NCBI GenBank assembly: GCA_964603725.1
Contig: CAZRWW010000017.1
Span: forward strand, 1-64,000
Source of the DNA: CAZDKK01 sp964603725
GTDB lineage: Bacteria; Eisenbacteria; RBG-16-71-46; CAIMUX01; WJJG01
Length of the DNA stretch: 64,000 bases
Direction of reading: 5' to 3'
Positions 34,503-43,930 of the stretch are shown here, piece by piece. Positions within the stretch are counted from its first letter, which is position 1. Every line of letters begins with the position of its first letter. The position numbers and the translations under genes are program-made. Under the pieces are notes generated by a model that did not search any database, was not told where the DNA came from, and saw only the letters and a list, made by a program, of their open reading frames with translations.

Positions 34503-36005
34503 ATGGGTCTGTCGCTGGAGCTCAGACGGGAAGCCGAGCGCATCGCCGCGATCGCCCGCGAGTACGGCCTCGAGTTCTTCGAGACGGTCTTCGAGATGAC
34601 CGACGCCGAAGGCATGAACGAACTGGCGGCCTACGGCGGCTTCCCCGTGCGCTACGCCCACTGGCGCTTCGGCCAGGAGTACGACCGCCTGCGCAAGACG
34701 GAGATCTACGGGCTCGGGCACATCTACGAGATGGTCATCAACAACGACCCCTGCTACGCCTACCTGCAGGACACCAACCGCTTCGTCGACAACCAGATGG
34801 TGATGGCCCACGTCTACGGCCACTGCGACTTCTTCAAGAACAACGTCTGGTTCTCGCGCACCAACCGCCACATGCTCGACCGCATGGCCGCCAACGCCGT
34901 CGAGATCTCGGGCATCATCGAGAAGTACGGCCTGGAAAAGGTCGAGACGTTCCTCGACGCGGCGCTCTCGCTCGAAAACCTGATCGACCCCAACTCCGTC
35001 TTTCGCGAGCCCGCGCCCGAAGAGAAGGAAGAGGAGGAGCCCCCGCGGTTGGACATCGCGCGCCTGAAGTTCCACACCAAGGAGTATCTCGACTCCTTCG
35101 TCAACCCGCGGGAGCGGCTCGAGGAGGAACTGAAACGCCTGCAGGCCGAGATCGAGAAGCGCCGCGACGTGCCCCGCCGGCCCGAGCGCGACGTGCTCTT
35201 GTTCCTGATCCAGCACGCCCCCCTACGCGCCTGGCAGGAGCGGATCCTGGCGATCATCCGCGAGGAGGCCTACTACTTCGCGCCCCAGGGCATGACCAAG
35301 ATCATGAACGAGGGCTGGGCCTCCTACTGGCACACTCGCATCATGACCGAGCGGGTCTTGCGCGACGCCGATCTCACCGCCTACGCCGACCACTGCTCGC
35401 GCACGCTGGCCATGCCGCCCGGCCATTTCAACCCCTACCGGGTGGGCCTGGCAATCTGGCAAGACATCGAGGAGCGCTGGAACAAGGGGCGCTTCGGCCG
35501 CGAGTGGGAGGAGTGCGAGGACCTGGAGCGGCGCCGCGCCTGGGACACCGGCGCGGGCTTGGGCCGCTCGCAGATGTTCGAGGTGCGCCGCTTCCACAAC
35601 GACATCACGTTCATCGAGCGCTTCTTCACCCGCGATCTGTGCCACCAGCAGAAGCTCTTCACCACCCGCCACGACCCGCGCAGCAAGGACGAGCGCATCG
35701 AGGACCGCGACTTCGCCTCGGTCAAGAAGCAGCTGCTCTTCATGCTGACCAACCGCGGCCTGCCGCTCATCGAGGTGGTGAGCAGCAACTACCAGAATCG
35801 CGGAGAGCTGCTGCTGCGCCACATCCACTACGGCGCCGACATCGACCTGCACTACGCGGCCGGCACGATGAAGAACCTGGCGACGATCTGGACCCGCCCC
35901 ATCAACCTCGAGGCCCAGATCGACGGCAAACCGAAGCTCTTCACTCACGACGGCGAGAAGTTCGGGGAGCGGGCGGTCGAGAAGGCGGCGGAGAAGTCGG
36001 CGTAG
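34503..36005 (+). CDS. spoVR: SpoVR family protein
   Basis: 500 residues. Family landmarks are DAEGMNELAAYGGFPVRYAH, MAHVYGHCDFFKNNVWFSRT, NEGWASYWHTRIM and the late HYGADIDLHYAAGTM segment. Named for a Bacillus spore-cortex role, it is widespread in non-sporulators next to prkA and yeaH. The ATG at 34503 gives the conserved start; an in-frame extension overlapping yeaH is not needed. It converges with the S8 protease gene 69 nt downstream, with no obvious terminator between them. Confidence 0.95.
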   Translation: MGLSLELRREAERIAAIAREYGLEFFETVFEMTDAEGMNELAAYGGFPVRYAHWRFGQEYDRLRKTEIYGLGHIYEMVINNDPCYAYLQDTNRFVDNQMVMAHVYGHCDFFKNNVWFSRTNRHMLDRMAANAVEISGIIEKYGLEKVETFLDAALSLENLIDPNSVFREPAPEEKEEEEPPRLDIARLKFHTKEYLDSFVNPRERLEEELKRLQAEIEKRRDVPRRPERDVLLFLIQHAPLRAWQERILAIIREEAYYFAPQGMTKIMNEGWASYWHTRIMTERVLRDADLTAYADHCSRTLAMPPGHFNPYRVGLAIWQDIEERWNKGRFGREWEECEDLERRRAWDTGAGLGRSQMFEVRRFHNDITFIERFFTRDLCHQQKLFTTRHDPRSKDERIEDRDFASVKKQLLFMLTNRGLPLIEVVSSNYQNRGELLLRHIHYGADIDLHYAAGTMKNLATIWTRPINLEAQIDGKPKLFTHDGEKFGERAVEKAAEKSA

Positions 36006-36074
36006 GAACCCGCGTCGGCGCCGCGCAGGCCTCGGCGCGCGCGGCGACTGCGGCGCGGCCGTCCCTGGCCGGCC

Positions 36075-39000
36075 CTATCGCACCAGCACCACCTTCGTCG
36101 AGCGCACTTCCCCCGCCCCGTGCAAGCGCGCGAGATAGACGCCGCGCGGACAGGGCCGCCCGCCGTCGTCGGCGCCGTCCCAGATGAAGCGGTGCTCGCC
36201 GGCGTCGAGCGGCCGGCCGCCCAGCCGGCGCACGCGGCGCCCGACGGGATCGTAGAGCTCGAGCAACGGCGTGCCGGGTCGCGGCAGCGTGAACGCCAGC
36301 GCCCCGCCGGGAACGAGCGGGCTGGGCTGCGCCCCCGCGAACGAGAGCGCGGTCGGACCGGCCCTCGCGTTCACGCTTGCGAATGGGATGCCCGTGACGT
36401 CGAAATCATCGACCGCCACCTCGACCGAGGAGTCCCGGCCCCGGTCGGCGGCGATGAAGCGCACGCACATGCTGTCACTGAGCGTGACCAGCTCCTCGAG
36501 CGCGAAGCTGAAGTGCGTCCAGGCGTGGAAGGCGGTGTGGGTCGTCAGGAGCGGCTCCCACGTGCGCCCCGCGGTCCAGGAGATCTCGACCCGCAGCGTG
36601 TCGTCGACGTAGAACGAGCCGTCGTTGCTGTACCACAGCCAGAAGCTGACCATGGGCCGCCAGTACCAGGCGCCGTCGAAGTGGGGGCTGGTGAGCGTCG
36701 TGCGGCCGCCGTCGACGTCGTTCTGGTTCTCGCCCGCTCCGGGCACGCCGTTGCCGGTCACGAAGCAGATGCGCCCCGGATCGGGCGTGTGGTCGTCCTC
36801 GGGCTGGATCGGCAGCGCGCCGCGCCAGATGCCGGTCGGATCGCAGCGCACCCAGATGCCGTCGGTCGCGGTGTCGGTGGGGTGGCCGATCCGCCAGCCT
36901 TGGTCGATCTCGAAGTCGTCGCGCACGCCGTAGGCGAGCTCGAACTCGATCGTCGCCTGGCCGGACTCGGGCACCGCCACCGCCTGCGCCGCCCGGTGGT
37001 GGCCGAAGTGCACCACCTGCACGGCCAGGAGCGTCTCGGCGGGGAAATCGGCGAAGACGAACGCGCCGTCCGGGCCGGTGAGCCGCGGCGCGATGAGCGC
37101 GCCGGGAACCTCCACGCGCGCGCCGGCGATCGGGGCGCCGCTGTCCGCGTCGCGCACGACGCCGCTGAGCTCGCCCGTCGGCCAGGCCGCGAGGTGGAAA
37201 TCGACCGTGACGGTCGCGCCGGGCAGCGTGGCGACCACCGCCGTGTCCGGGAAGTAGCCGAAGCGCCGCGCCTCGAGCGTCTGCATCCCGGGCCGCACGC
37301 CGTAGAGCGCGTAGCCGCCGGCGGCGTTGGTCGTGTCGGCGCCCGCGGTCTCGAGGATCGTGACGCCGGCGAAGCTCAGGGAATCGCCGGTCGCCGCGTC
37401 GATCACCGTCCCGCGGATCGAGGCCAGATTGTCCAGGCTGATCGCCGCGTGGATCGCCGCGGGCAGATTGAGCAGGCCCGCGCCGTAGTCGTTGTCCTTG
37501 CCCGGCGGCCCCAGGTCGACGGCCCCGAGCTGCAGGGCCAGCGCGGCCTCGGCGGGCGTGATCCCGGGCCGCGCTTGCGCGAGCAGCGCCAGGGCGCCGC
37601 TCACGTGCGGGCAGGCGGCCGACGTGCCGTTGAACGTGAGGTAGCCGCCGCCCAGGCGGGTCGAGAGCACATCCTCGCCGGGCGCGAGCAGATCGGGCTT
37701 GATCAGGCCGCCGTCGCCGGTCGAGTAGGGGTAGTCGCGGTAGGCCGGCGGCATCGCGTAGATGTACTGCGGCCAGACGGCGGTGATGTTCTCCCAGGCG
37801 AACGGGCCACGGCTGGAGAAGTCGGACAGCACGGACAGGGAGTCGACCGATCCGACCGCGAGAACGGCGCTCACCCCGCCGGCCAGGTACTGATCGGGAT
37901 GGACCCAGGCGGACGGACACGAGCCGGGCACGCCGATGTTGAACGGGATCGGGTTGACGTTGATCTCGTCGCCGGAGTTGCCGATCGAGTTGGCGTGCAG
38001 CATGCCGACCGCCAGCTCGTTGTCGGTGATCTGACGCCAGAAGGCATAGTTGGGCTTGGGCATCGAACTCCACTTCTGGGTCAGCGACATCGAGATCACG
38101 TCGGCGCCGTTGTCGCCGGCGTACTGAATGGCCTCGACGACGTCGCCCCAGTCCGATCCGGCCGCCTTCAGGGACATGATCAGGGCCTGCGGGGCCACGC
38201 CGGTCGCGGTGCCGCTCGTGCCGTCGCCCGCCACGACGCCCGCCGCGCGCGTGCCGTGATCGCTCGCGCCGGCGCCCATCGGGTTGTTGTTGTTCATGAC
38301 GAAGTTCCAGCCGAGGGTGTCGTCCACGTAGCCGTTGAAGTCGTCGTCGATGCCGTTCCAGGGAACCTCGTCCTCGTTGACCCACAGGTGCCCGGCCAGG
38401 TCCGGATGCGTGTAGTCGACCCCGGTGTCGATCACCCCCACCACCACCCCGGCGCCGGTGTAGCCCTGCGCCCAGGCCTGGGGGGCGCCGACGCGCTGCA
38501 GGTGCCAGCCGATCACGGGCCGTAGCCCCGCGTCGCCCTCCGCGCCCGCGGGCGCGGCCCGCAATCCCCCCCCGGGGACCACCTCGTCGAGCTGTTGCGC
38601 GACGTCGACGGCCGGGTTCCAGAGCAGAAGGGCGATCTCGGGGAGCTCGGCCAGCCCGGCGATCGCCTCCGGCGTGGCCCGCCCGGCAATCGCGTTGGCG
38701 ATCCACAGAGCGCGATGCTCTTCGACCTGGCCGAGCCAGGCGCGCTGCTCCAGGTAGGCCAGCGGCGCCGACTGGCTCGCGCGGGCGAGCTGCTTGAGGC
38801 GCTGGCACCCGTGGGCGCGAGCGGCCCGGCGGCCCTCGGTGCGGGCGACGCGCTCGGTCTCGATCCGCAGCACCAGCGGATCGGCCTGGGTGCGCAACAC
38901 GGCGACGAATCCCACCTGCGACGTTGCCGCGGCCCGGGCGAGCTGCTCAGCCAGCTCCGGGGAAAGCACGGCCGCGCTGTCCCCGGTCCGGATCTCCCGG

Positions 39001-39200
39001 GTCGCGGGACCCGGGCCGGCCGATCGGAGCTGCCGCGCAGCGGGCCCCGGCGCATCCGAAGCGGCGCTCGAGTCAAGCGCCGCCAGGGCGAAGATAGCCC
39101 CCCACGCCACGCCCCCGCGAAGGCTGAGCAGCCAACCGGCCGACCGTGACGAGCCCACAGATCGACGGCCGCGGGCGGCGGCGCGGGGGATGGGCGGCAT
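36075..39200 (-). CDS. Secreted subtilisin-like (S8) protease with FlgD-like C-terminal domain
   Basis: 1041 residues. A basic N-terminus and hydrophobic stretch (about 28-46) act as signal peptide. A pro-region follows, then the catalytic domain with Asp258 (VVGVIDTGVDYTHPDL), His315 (DHGTRAAGVVAG) and Ser527 (NGTSAACPHVSGA), all present. Two carboxypeptidase-regulatory-like Ig domains follow (IRGTVIDAATGDSL and LSGVVRDADSGAPIAGARV), then a MAM/jelly-roll region and a terminal FlgD-like Ig domain (LELYDPVGRRVRRL, HRFIWDG). ATG 39200 with AGGAG eight bases upstream is preferred to an in-frame start at 39287. A strong promoter lies at 39332-39360. Likely an extracellular scavenging protease. 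Confidence 0.93.
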   Translation of the reverse strand: MPPIPRAAARGRRSVGSSRSAGWLLSLRGGVAWGAIFALAALDSSAASDAPGPAARQLRSAGPGPATREIRTGDSAAVLSPELAEQLARAAATSQVGFVAVLRTQADPLVLRIETERVARTEGRRAARAHGCQRLKQLARASQSAPLAYLEQRAWLGQVEEHRALWIANAIAGRATPEAIAGLAELPEIALLLWNPAVDVAQQLDEVVPGGGLRAAPAGAEGDAGLRPVIGWHLQRVGAPQAWAQGYTGAGVVVGVIDTGVDYTHPDLAGHLWVNEDEVPWNGIDDDFNGYVDDTLGWNFVMNNNNPMGAGASDHGTRAAGVVAGDGTSGTATGVAPQALIMSLKAAGSDWGDVVEAIQYAGDNGADVISMSLTQKWSSMPKPNYAFWRQITDNELAVGMLHANSIGNSGDEINVNPIPFNIGVPGSCPSAWVHPDQYLAGGVSAVLAVGSVDSLSVLSDFSSRGPFAWENITAVWPQYIYAMPPAYRDYPYSTGDGGLIKPDLLAPGEDVLSTRLGGGYLTFNGTSAACPHVSGALALLAQARPGITPAEAALALQLGAVDLGPPGKDNDYGAGLLNLPAAIHAAISLDNLASIRGTVIDAATGDSLSFAGVTILETAGADTTNAAGGYALYGVRPGMQTLEARRFGYFPDTAVVATLPGATVTVDFHLAAWPTGELSGVVRDADSGAPIAGARVEVPGALIAPRLTGPDGAFVFADFPAETLLAVQVVHFGHHRAAQAVAVPESGQATIEFELAYGVRDDFEIDQGWRIGHPTDTATDGIWVRCDPTGIWRGALPIQPEDDHTPDPGRICFVTGNGVPGAGENQNDVDGGRTTLTSPHFDGAWYWRPMVSFWLWYSNDGSFYVDDTLRVEISWTAGRTWEPLLTTHTAFHAWTHFSFALEELVTLSDSMCVRFIAADRGRDSSVEVAVDDFDVTGIPFASVNARAGPTALSFAGAQPSPLVPGGALAFTLPRPGTPLLELYDPVGRRVRRLGGRPLDAGEHRFIWDGADDGGRPCPRGVYLARLHGAGEVRSTKVVLVR

Positions 39201-39331
39201 GAAAAGCTCCTGCTGTTGACCAGAGTTGCGCGTGCTCATGAGCGCCCAGCTCGGCCGGTGAGCAAGCGGGTCCGCCGGACGCGACACTCCGTGGGCTGGC
39301 CGACTGCACCGGATCGGAGCTGGTAAAGGGG

Positions 39332-39360
39332 ATTATAGCGGATCCGAGGGGCCCGGACAA
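39332..39360 (-). promoter_or_regulatory. Strong sigma-70-type promoter for the S8 protease gene
   Basis: Minus-strand TTGTCC (39360-39355), a 17-nt spacer and a perfect TATAAT (39337-39332), leaving a leader of about 125 nt before the ATG at 39200. It is the best-formed promoter in the window. Confidence 0.7.
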
Positions 39361-39391
39361 GACGACTCGAAGGCCCTAAGCAATTCTATTG

Positions 39392-40024
39392 CTATGAGTT
39401 GTCCGGATTCGAGCGGTGCGCCCCCCGACGCGAGAGAGCCATCGCCACCATGCCGGCCGTGTCCGGCGGCGCCGCAGCGTCCCCAGCAATCGCGCGCACC
39501 AGGCTGGCCGCCTCGCTGGGCGCCACCCCCAGGGTCACCAGGGCATCCACGGCATCCGCGGCCGCCGAACCCGGCCCCCTAGCCAGGCCGGCCGGGCCGG
39601 CCGCGCCGCGCAGCTTCCCGGCCAGCTCGACCACGATCCGCGCCGCTGTTCGCTTGCCGATGCCCGGCACGGCCTGGAAGCGCAGCTGATCGTTCGATTC
39701 GACGGCCCCGACCAGCTCCTGCAGCGACAGGTGCGAGAGCAGGCTCAAGGCCAGCCGCGGCCCGATCCCCGTGATGCCGATGAGCACCCGGAAGGCGTCG
39801 CGCTGGGCCTCGTCGCGAAAACCGAACAGCTGCCAGCCGTCCTCGCGGATGAGCAGGTGCGTGGCCAGGCTCACCTCGGCCGCGTCGGCCGAGGCCAGCT
39901 CGAGGCGCCCCAGCTCGGCGCACACCCCCGCGGGGGCCTGCACCCGCAGAGCCAGGCCGGCCACCTCGACCACGACGTGATCCGCGGCGACCCGCATCAC
40001 GCGACCACGGATGCTCTCGATCAC
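39392..40024 (-). CDS. ruvA: Holliday junction branch migration complex subunit RuvA
   Basis: 210 residues: an N-terminal OB-fold (IESIRGRVMRVAADHVVVEV), helix-hairpin-helix DNA-binding domain II (LIGITGIGPRLALSLLSHL and FQAVPGIGKRTAARIVVEL), a flexible linker and C-terminal domain III (AADAVDALVTLGVAPSEAASLVRA) that contacts RuvB. The GTG at 40024 overlaps the ruvC stop (GTGA). The 190 nt downstream carry the S8 protease promoter; ruvB, normally next, is 8.5 kb away. Confidence 0.96.
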   Translation of the reverse strand: MIESIRGRVMRVAADHVVVEVAGLALRVQAPAGVCAELGRLELASADAAEVSLATHLLIREDGWQLFGFRDEAQRDAFRVLIGITGIGPRLALSLLSHLSLQELVGAVESNDQLRFQAVPGIGKRTAARIVVELAGKLRGAAGPAGLARGPGSAAADAVDALVTLGVAPSEAASLVRAIAGDAAAPPDTAGMVAMALSRRGAHRSNPDNS

Positions 40025-40530
40025 GACCGCACTTCTCTCAATGCCGCGCGCGGCGGCGTCAGGTGCGCGCGGTGCGCGTGACAGATGGCCACCGCCAGGG
40101 CATCGGCGGCATCCGGTCCCAACCCGGACGGCGCGCTCCCCACCAGACGCACCACCATCGCCTGAACCTGTTCTTTGGAGGCCCCGCCGGCGCCGGTCAC
40201 GGCCAGCTTGACCAGCCGGGGAGCGTACTCGAAGAGCCCCACCCCGCGCTCCAGCGCCGCGACCATGAGGGCCCCGCGGGCGTGTCCCAGGACGAGCGCG
40301 GCCCGGGCGTGTCGACCCATGAAGCATTCCTCCATCGCCACCGCATCGGGCTGCGCGCGCGCGAGGAGCTCGGCGAGCGCGCCGTGGAGCATCTGCAGTC
40401 GCCGCCCCAGGGCGTCGCTCGCCCGCGGGCGCCAGGTGCCGCCGTCGAGCCAGGTGAGGCGGCTGCCCGCGGCGGCCACGACCGCATAGCCGGTGCGCAG
40501 CGATCCCGGGTCGAGCCCGACGATGATCAT
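40021..40530 (-). CDS. ruvC: Crossover junction endodeoxyribonuclease RuvC
   Basis: 169 residues with the RNase H-like resolvase active site: Asp7 (IVGLDPGSLRTGY), the Glu in AMEECFMGRHARAALVLGHA, and the C-terminal Asp pair in PDAADALAVAICHAHR. The AGGASKEQVQAMV segment is the usual DNA-contact region. It resolves Holliday junctions with RuvAB and is coupled to ruvA by a 4-bp overlap. Confidence 0.97.
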   Translation of the reverse strand: MIIVGLDPGSLRTGYAVVAAAGSRLTWLDGGTWRPRASDALGRRLQMLHGALAELLARAQPDAVAMEECFMGRHARAALVLGHARGALMVAALERGVGLFEYAPRLVKLAVTGAGGASKEQVQAMVVRLVGSAPSGLGPDAADALAVAICHAHRAHLTPPRAALREVRS

Positions 40531-40710
40531 GACGCCTCCCCGCGCGGCCGCCGGTCCCTCGGTGCCGGGAGTGTCCCGAATAGACCACGGGCCGAGTCGC
40601 GCGACCCGGCCCCATCGTAGCCCCCACCCGCCAGCGCCGCAATTGTCCCCCGCGGTGCGGCGATGCGGCCGTGCGGCAAGCCTGGGCGCCGTGTCCGCAG
40701 GCTGTGCCCT

Positions 40711-40789
40711 GGGGCGCCGCGTTCCCGGGGCGCCGCGTTCCCGGGGCGCCGCGTTCCTGGGGCGCCGCGTTCCCGGGGCGCCGCGTCGC
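40711..40789. repeat. 16-bp tandem repeat between yebC and ruvC
   Basis: Units of GGGGCGCCGCGTTCCC run head to tail at 40711, 40727, 40743 (one mismatch) and 40759, then a degraded fifth at 40775. Each contains the GGCGCC palindrome. The block begins right after the yebC stop and occupies part of the 266-nt gap before ruvC. No gene is seen in that gap. Confidence 0.85.
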
Positions 40790-40796
40790 GGTGCGC

Positions 40797-41555
40797 TTAC
40801 TCGGCCGCGGCGAGCTTCTCCATCACCTCGGGCGGAACGTCGGCGTTGTGATAGACCTTTTGGACGTCATCGTGGTCCTCGAGGAACTCGATCAGGCGAT
40901 TGAGCTTGATCGCATCTTCCTCGCCCAGCATGACGGTGTTCTGCGGGATGCGCGAGATCTCGGCCGAGAGCATGGCCACGCCGGCGGCTTCCAACGCCTG
41001 CGACACCAGCGCCAGGCTGGGCACGGTCGTGTAGACCTCGAAGGCATCGTCGGCCTCGGTGTTGACGTCATCAGCCCCCGCCTCGACGGCCAGCTCGAAG
41101 AGCTTCTCCTCGGCGGTCGTCTCCTTGGAGATCGTGATGATGCCCTTGGGCTCGAAGAGCCACGAGACGCACCCGTTCTCGCCCAGATTGCCGCCGTACT
41201 TGCTGAAGATGTGCCGGATCTCGGCCGTCGTTCGGTTCTTGTTGTCGGTCAGCACCTCGACCAGGATGGCGACGCCGGCCTGGCCGTAGCCTTCGTAGCT
41301 GTTTTCCTCGTAGACGGTCCCCGGCAGCTCGCCCGTGCCCTTCTTGATCGCGTTATCGATGTTCTTGGCGGGCATGTTGGCCGCTTTGGCGGCGGCGATG
41401 GCGGTGCGCAGGCGCGGATTGCCGCCCGCGTCACCCCCGCCCTGCCGGGCGGCCTGGGTGATCTCGCGGATCAGGCGCGTGAAGATTCGGCCCCGCTCGG
41501 CATCCGCCTTGCCCTTCTTGCGCTTGATCGTGCTCCACTTGGAATGTCCGCTCAT
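40797..41555 (-). CDS. yebC: YebC/PmpR family translational activator or regulator
   Basis: 252 residues. The N-terminus SGHSKWSTIKRKKGKADAER is the family hallmark, with NIDNAIKKGTGELPG and EEDAIKLNRLIEFLEDHDDV further on. Members have been described as transcriptional regulators and recently as factors that relieve ribosome stalling at proline-rich stretches. The ATG at 41555 is the conserved start. It precedes ruvC-ruvA, the standard order, and follows the EF-G paralog gene by 70 nt. Confidence 0.95.
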   Translation of the reverse strand: MSGHSKWSTIKRKKGKADAERGRIFTRLIREITQAARQGGGDAGGNPRLRTAIAAAKAANMPAKNIDNAIKKGTGELPGTVYEENSYEGYGQAGVAILVEVLTDNKNRTTAEIRHIFSKYGGNLGENGCVSWLFEPKGIITISKETTAEEKLFELAVEAGADDVNTEADDAFEVYTTVPSLALVSQALEAAGVAMLSAEISRIPQNTVMLGEEDAIKLNRLIEFLEDHDDVQKVYHNADVPPEVMEKLAAAE

Positions 41556-41625
41556 GACGACCTCGCTGGCGGGGCCCCCCCGGCTCACCGCAGCGCGGGG
41601 CTCGCGGGGCTGCCACTCGCGCCGA

Positions 41626-43713
41626 TCAGGATTCCGCCTCTGCCATTTCCTTCTTCAGCGTCTCGACCAACCTGCCCAGGACCTCGCGCGGCACCTCTTC
41701 GTAGTGCGAGACCTCCATCGTGAAGCGGCCGCGCCCCTGGGTCATCGAGCGCAGGCTGGCCACGTAGCCGAAGAGCTCGGCCATCGGGGCCTCGGCCCGG
41801 ATGATCTGCTTCTTGTGCTTCTGCTCCATGCCCTGGATCCGCCCGCGCCGGCTGCTCATGTCACCCATGATATCACCCGTGAAGGTCTCCGGAACGGTGA
41901 TGGCCAGCTTCATGATCGGCTCCAGCAGCACCGGCGTGCACTTCACGAAGCCTTCCTTGAAGGCGATGGTGCCGGCCATCTTGAAGGCCGCCTCGGACGA
42001 ATCGACGTCGTGATAGGAGCCGAAGTGCAGCGAGGCCCGCACGTCGACCACCGGATAGCCGACCAGGACCCCGCGCTCCATCGTCTCGCGGATGCCCTTC
42101 TCGACCGCCGGGATGAACCGCGATGGGACGACGCCGCCGACGATGGCGTCGACGAACTCGAAGCCGCCGCCGCGGGGCAGTGGCTCGAGCTTCAGGTGCA
42201 CGTCGCCGTACTGACCGCGCCCGCCGGTCTGCTTCTTGTACCGGCCCTGGATGTCCTCGATGACCCCCTGGATCGTCTCGCGGTAGGGGATGCGCGGCTT
42301 CGTCACCACCGCCTCGACCTTCGTGCGCCCCTTGAGCCGCTCCACTTGCACATCGATGTGCTGATCGCCCATGCCGCTCAGCAGCGTCTGCTTGAGCGCG
42401 GAGTCGACCGTCACCCGCAGCGTGGGGTCGAACTCCGCGAGGCGGTTGAACCCGCCGGCGACCTTCTCCATGTCCGCCCGATTGGGGGCCGAGACCGCGA
42501 CCGTGTGGAGCGGGGTCGAGAACTGGATCGGCTGGATCAGGACGCGGCTGTCCTTCGAGCCGATGGTGTCATTGGTGTCGGTGCCCTTGATGCGCGACGT
42601 CGCCCCGATGTCCCCGTAGACCAGCGCCTCCAGGTCGACGCGCTCCTTGCCGCGCAGCGCGTAGAGCGCGCCGGTGCGCACCGAAGTCTGTTTGCGGGGA
42701 TTGTAATAGTCGCCGGGCGCGAACTTGCCCGAGTAGCAGCGCAGGCAGGTGTACTCGCCCAGCCGATCGTCGCTGTAGGTCTTGAAGACGAACGCCACCG
42801 GCGGGCCGTCGTTGCGGCTCTCGTAGCGCGCGGGCTCGCTATGCCCTTCGCGCAGCGCCAGCGGCGCGGGCGCGTCCAGCGGCGAGGGCCCCCACGTCGT
42901 GAGGAACTCGAGAAAGCGATCGAGGCCCACCATCGTCTCGGCCGAGACCGCCAGGATCGGAAACGCCTTGCCCCCGTGCACGCCGGTCCGCAAGCCCGAT
43001 TGGATCTCCTCCGGGCTCAACGACCCTTGCTCGAGGTACTTCTCGAGCAAGGCGTCATCGCTCTCCGCAGCCGCCTCCGATAGACCGCCGCGCATCTCTT
43101 CCACGCTGGCCGCGAGGTCGGCCGGGATCTCCCCGGGACGGCTGTCGCCCTTCTCGACGTCGAGATAGGCCTTGCCGGCGACCACGTCGACCACGCCCTT
43201 GAAGCCGGCCGCCGCCGCGACGGGCATGAGGAACGGCACCGCGTTCGGCGAGAATTCCCGGCGCAATCCGTCCACGGCGCCCTGGTAGTTGGCCCCCTCC
43301 TTGTCCATCTGGTTGACGAGGAAGACGATGGGCTTGCCGGCGTCCTGCGCCATCTCGAAGAAGCGCTCGGTGTCCGGCTCGACGCCCGCCGTGGCGTTGA
43401 TCAGAATCACGGCCAGGTCGGCCGCGTACAGCGCCGCCTCGGCCTCACCCACGAAATCGGCGAACCCCGGCGCGTCGAGCAGGTTGATCTTGTAGCCGTT
43501 CCACTCCACCGGCGCAAAGCCCATGGAGATCGTCATCCGGCGCTTGATCTCCTCCGGACTGCAGTCGAGCACGGAGGTGCCGTCGGCCGGCTGCCCGCGA
43601 CGCGATGTGGCCCCGGTCTTGAACAAGATTGCCTCGGCCAGCGAGGTCTTGCCCGTCCCCCCCTGGCCCAGCAGCACCACGTTGCGGATCTTCGCCGAGT
43701 CGTACGTCTTCAC
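41626..43713 (-). CDS. Elongation factor G-like GTPase (paralog)
   Basis: 695 residues with all five EF-G domains. G1 is GQGGTGKTSLAEAIL, G3 is DAPGFADFVGEAE and G4 is NQMDKEGANYQ. G1 differs from the HIDAGKTT of canonical FusA and matches the EF-G2-like subgroup (FusA paralogs found outside the str operon). Domain IV has TGGRGQYGDVHLKLEPLPRG. It may act in ribosome recycling or under stress instead of normal translocation. The GTG at 43713 has a GGGAGTGGGGG run just upstream. The promoter candidate at 43836-43864 lies right after the rRNA operon terminator. Confidence 0.92.
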   Translation of the reverse strand: MKTYDSAKIRNVVLLGQGGTGKTSLAEAILFKTGATSRRGQPADGTSVLDCSPEEIKRRMTISMGFAPVEWNGYKINLLDAPGFADFVGEAEAALYAADLAVILINATAGVEPDTERFFEMAQDAGKPIVFLVNQMDKEGANYQGAVDGLRREFSPNAVPFLMPVAAAAGFKGVVDVVAGKAYLDVEKGDSRPGEIPADLAASVEEMRGGLSEAAAESDDALLEKYLEQGSLSPEEIQSGLRTGVHGGKAFPILAVSAETMVGLDRFLEFLTTWGPSPLDAPAPLALREGHSEPARYESRNDGPPVAFVFKTYSDDRLGEYTCLRCYSGKFAPGDYYNPRKQTSVRTGALYALRGKERVDLEALVYGDIGATSRIKGTDTNDTIGSKDSRVLIQPIQFSTPLHTVAVSAPNRADMEKVAGGFNRLAEFDPTLRVTVDSALKQTLLSGMGDQHIDVQVERLKGRTKVEAVVTKPRIPYRETIQGVIEDIQGRYKKQTGGRGQYGDVHLKLEPLPRGGGFEFVDAIVGGVVPSRFIPAVEKGIRETMERGVLVGYPVVDVRASLHFGSYHDVDSSEAAFKMAGTIAFKEGFVKCTPVLLEPIMKLAITVPETFTGDIMGDMSSRRGRIQGMEQKHKKQIIRAEAPMAELFGYVASLRSMTQGRGRFTMEVSHYEEVPREVLGRLVETLKKEMAEAES

Positions 43714-43835
43714 GTCCCCCACTCCCTTGTCATGGCCACCACCACCGTGCGGCGCGCGCTGTGCCCCGCGAGGCGCAAGCCCCGCGCCGACCCGTGCCCT
43801 CAAAGCAACAGAGGCCCATTTAACAACATTGAACG

Positions 43836-43864
43836 AAGATACCAAAGCGACGCGCGCGATGCAA
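43836..43864 (-). promoter_or_regulatory. Promoter candidate for the EF-G paralog/yebC/ruvCA run
   Basis: Minus-strand TTGCAT (43864-43859), a 17-nt spacer and TATCTT (43841-43836), between the rRNA operon terminator and the GTG at 43713. Confidence 0.45.
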
Positions 43865-43883
43865 TCGAGCGCCCACGCAGCGC

Positions 43884-43917
43884 AAAAAAGAAGGGCGCTG
43901 GCATGACCAGCGCCCTT
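43884..43917 (-). terminator. Intrinsic terminator of the rRNA operon
   Basis: Read on the minus strand, an 11-bp perfect stem AAGGGCGCTGG/CCAGCGCCCTT with a 5-nt loop (43917-43891) is followed by CTTTTTTG (43890-43883). It lies 14 nt after the 5S rRNA gene. Confidence 0.93.
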
Positions 43918-43930
43918 CCTCAAAGGCTCC

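Noticed and set aside
36120..38525. An 801-codon plus-strand frame opposite the S8 protease
   Set aside because: Same codon-bias artefact; the minus strand has a full catalytic triad and signal peptide.
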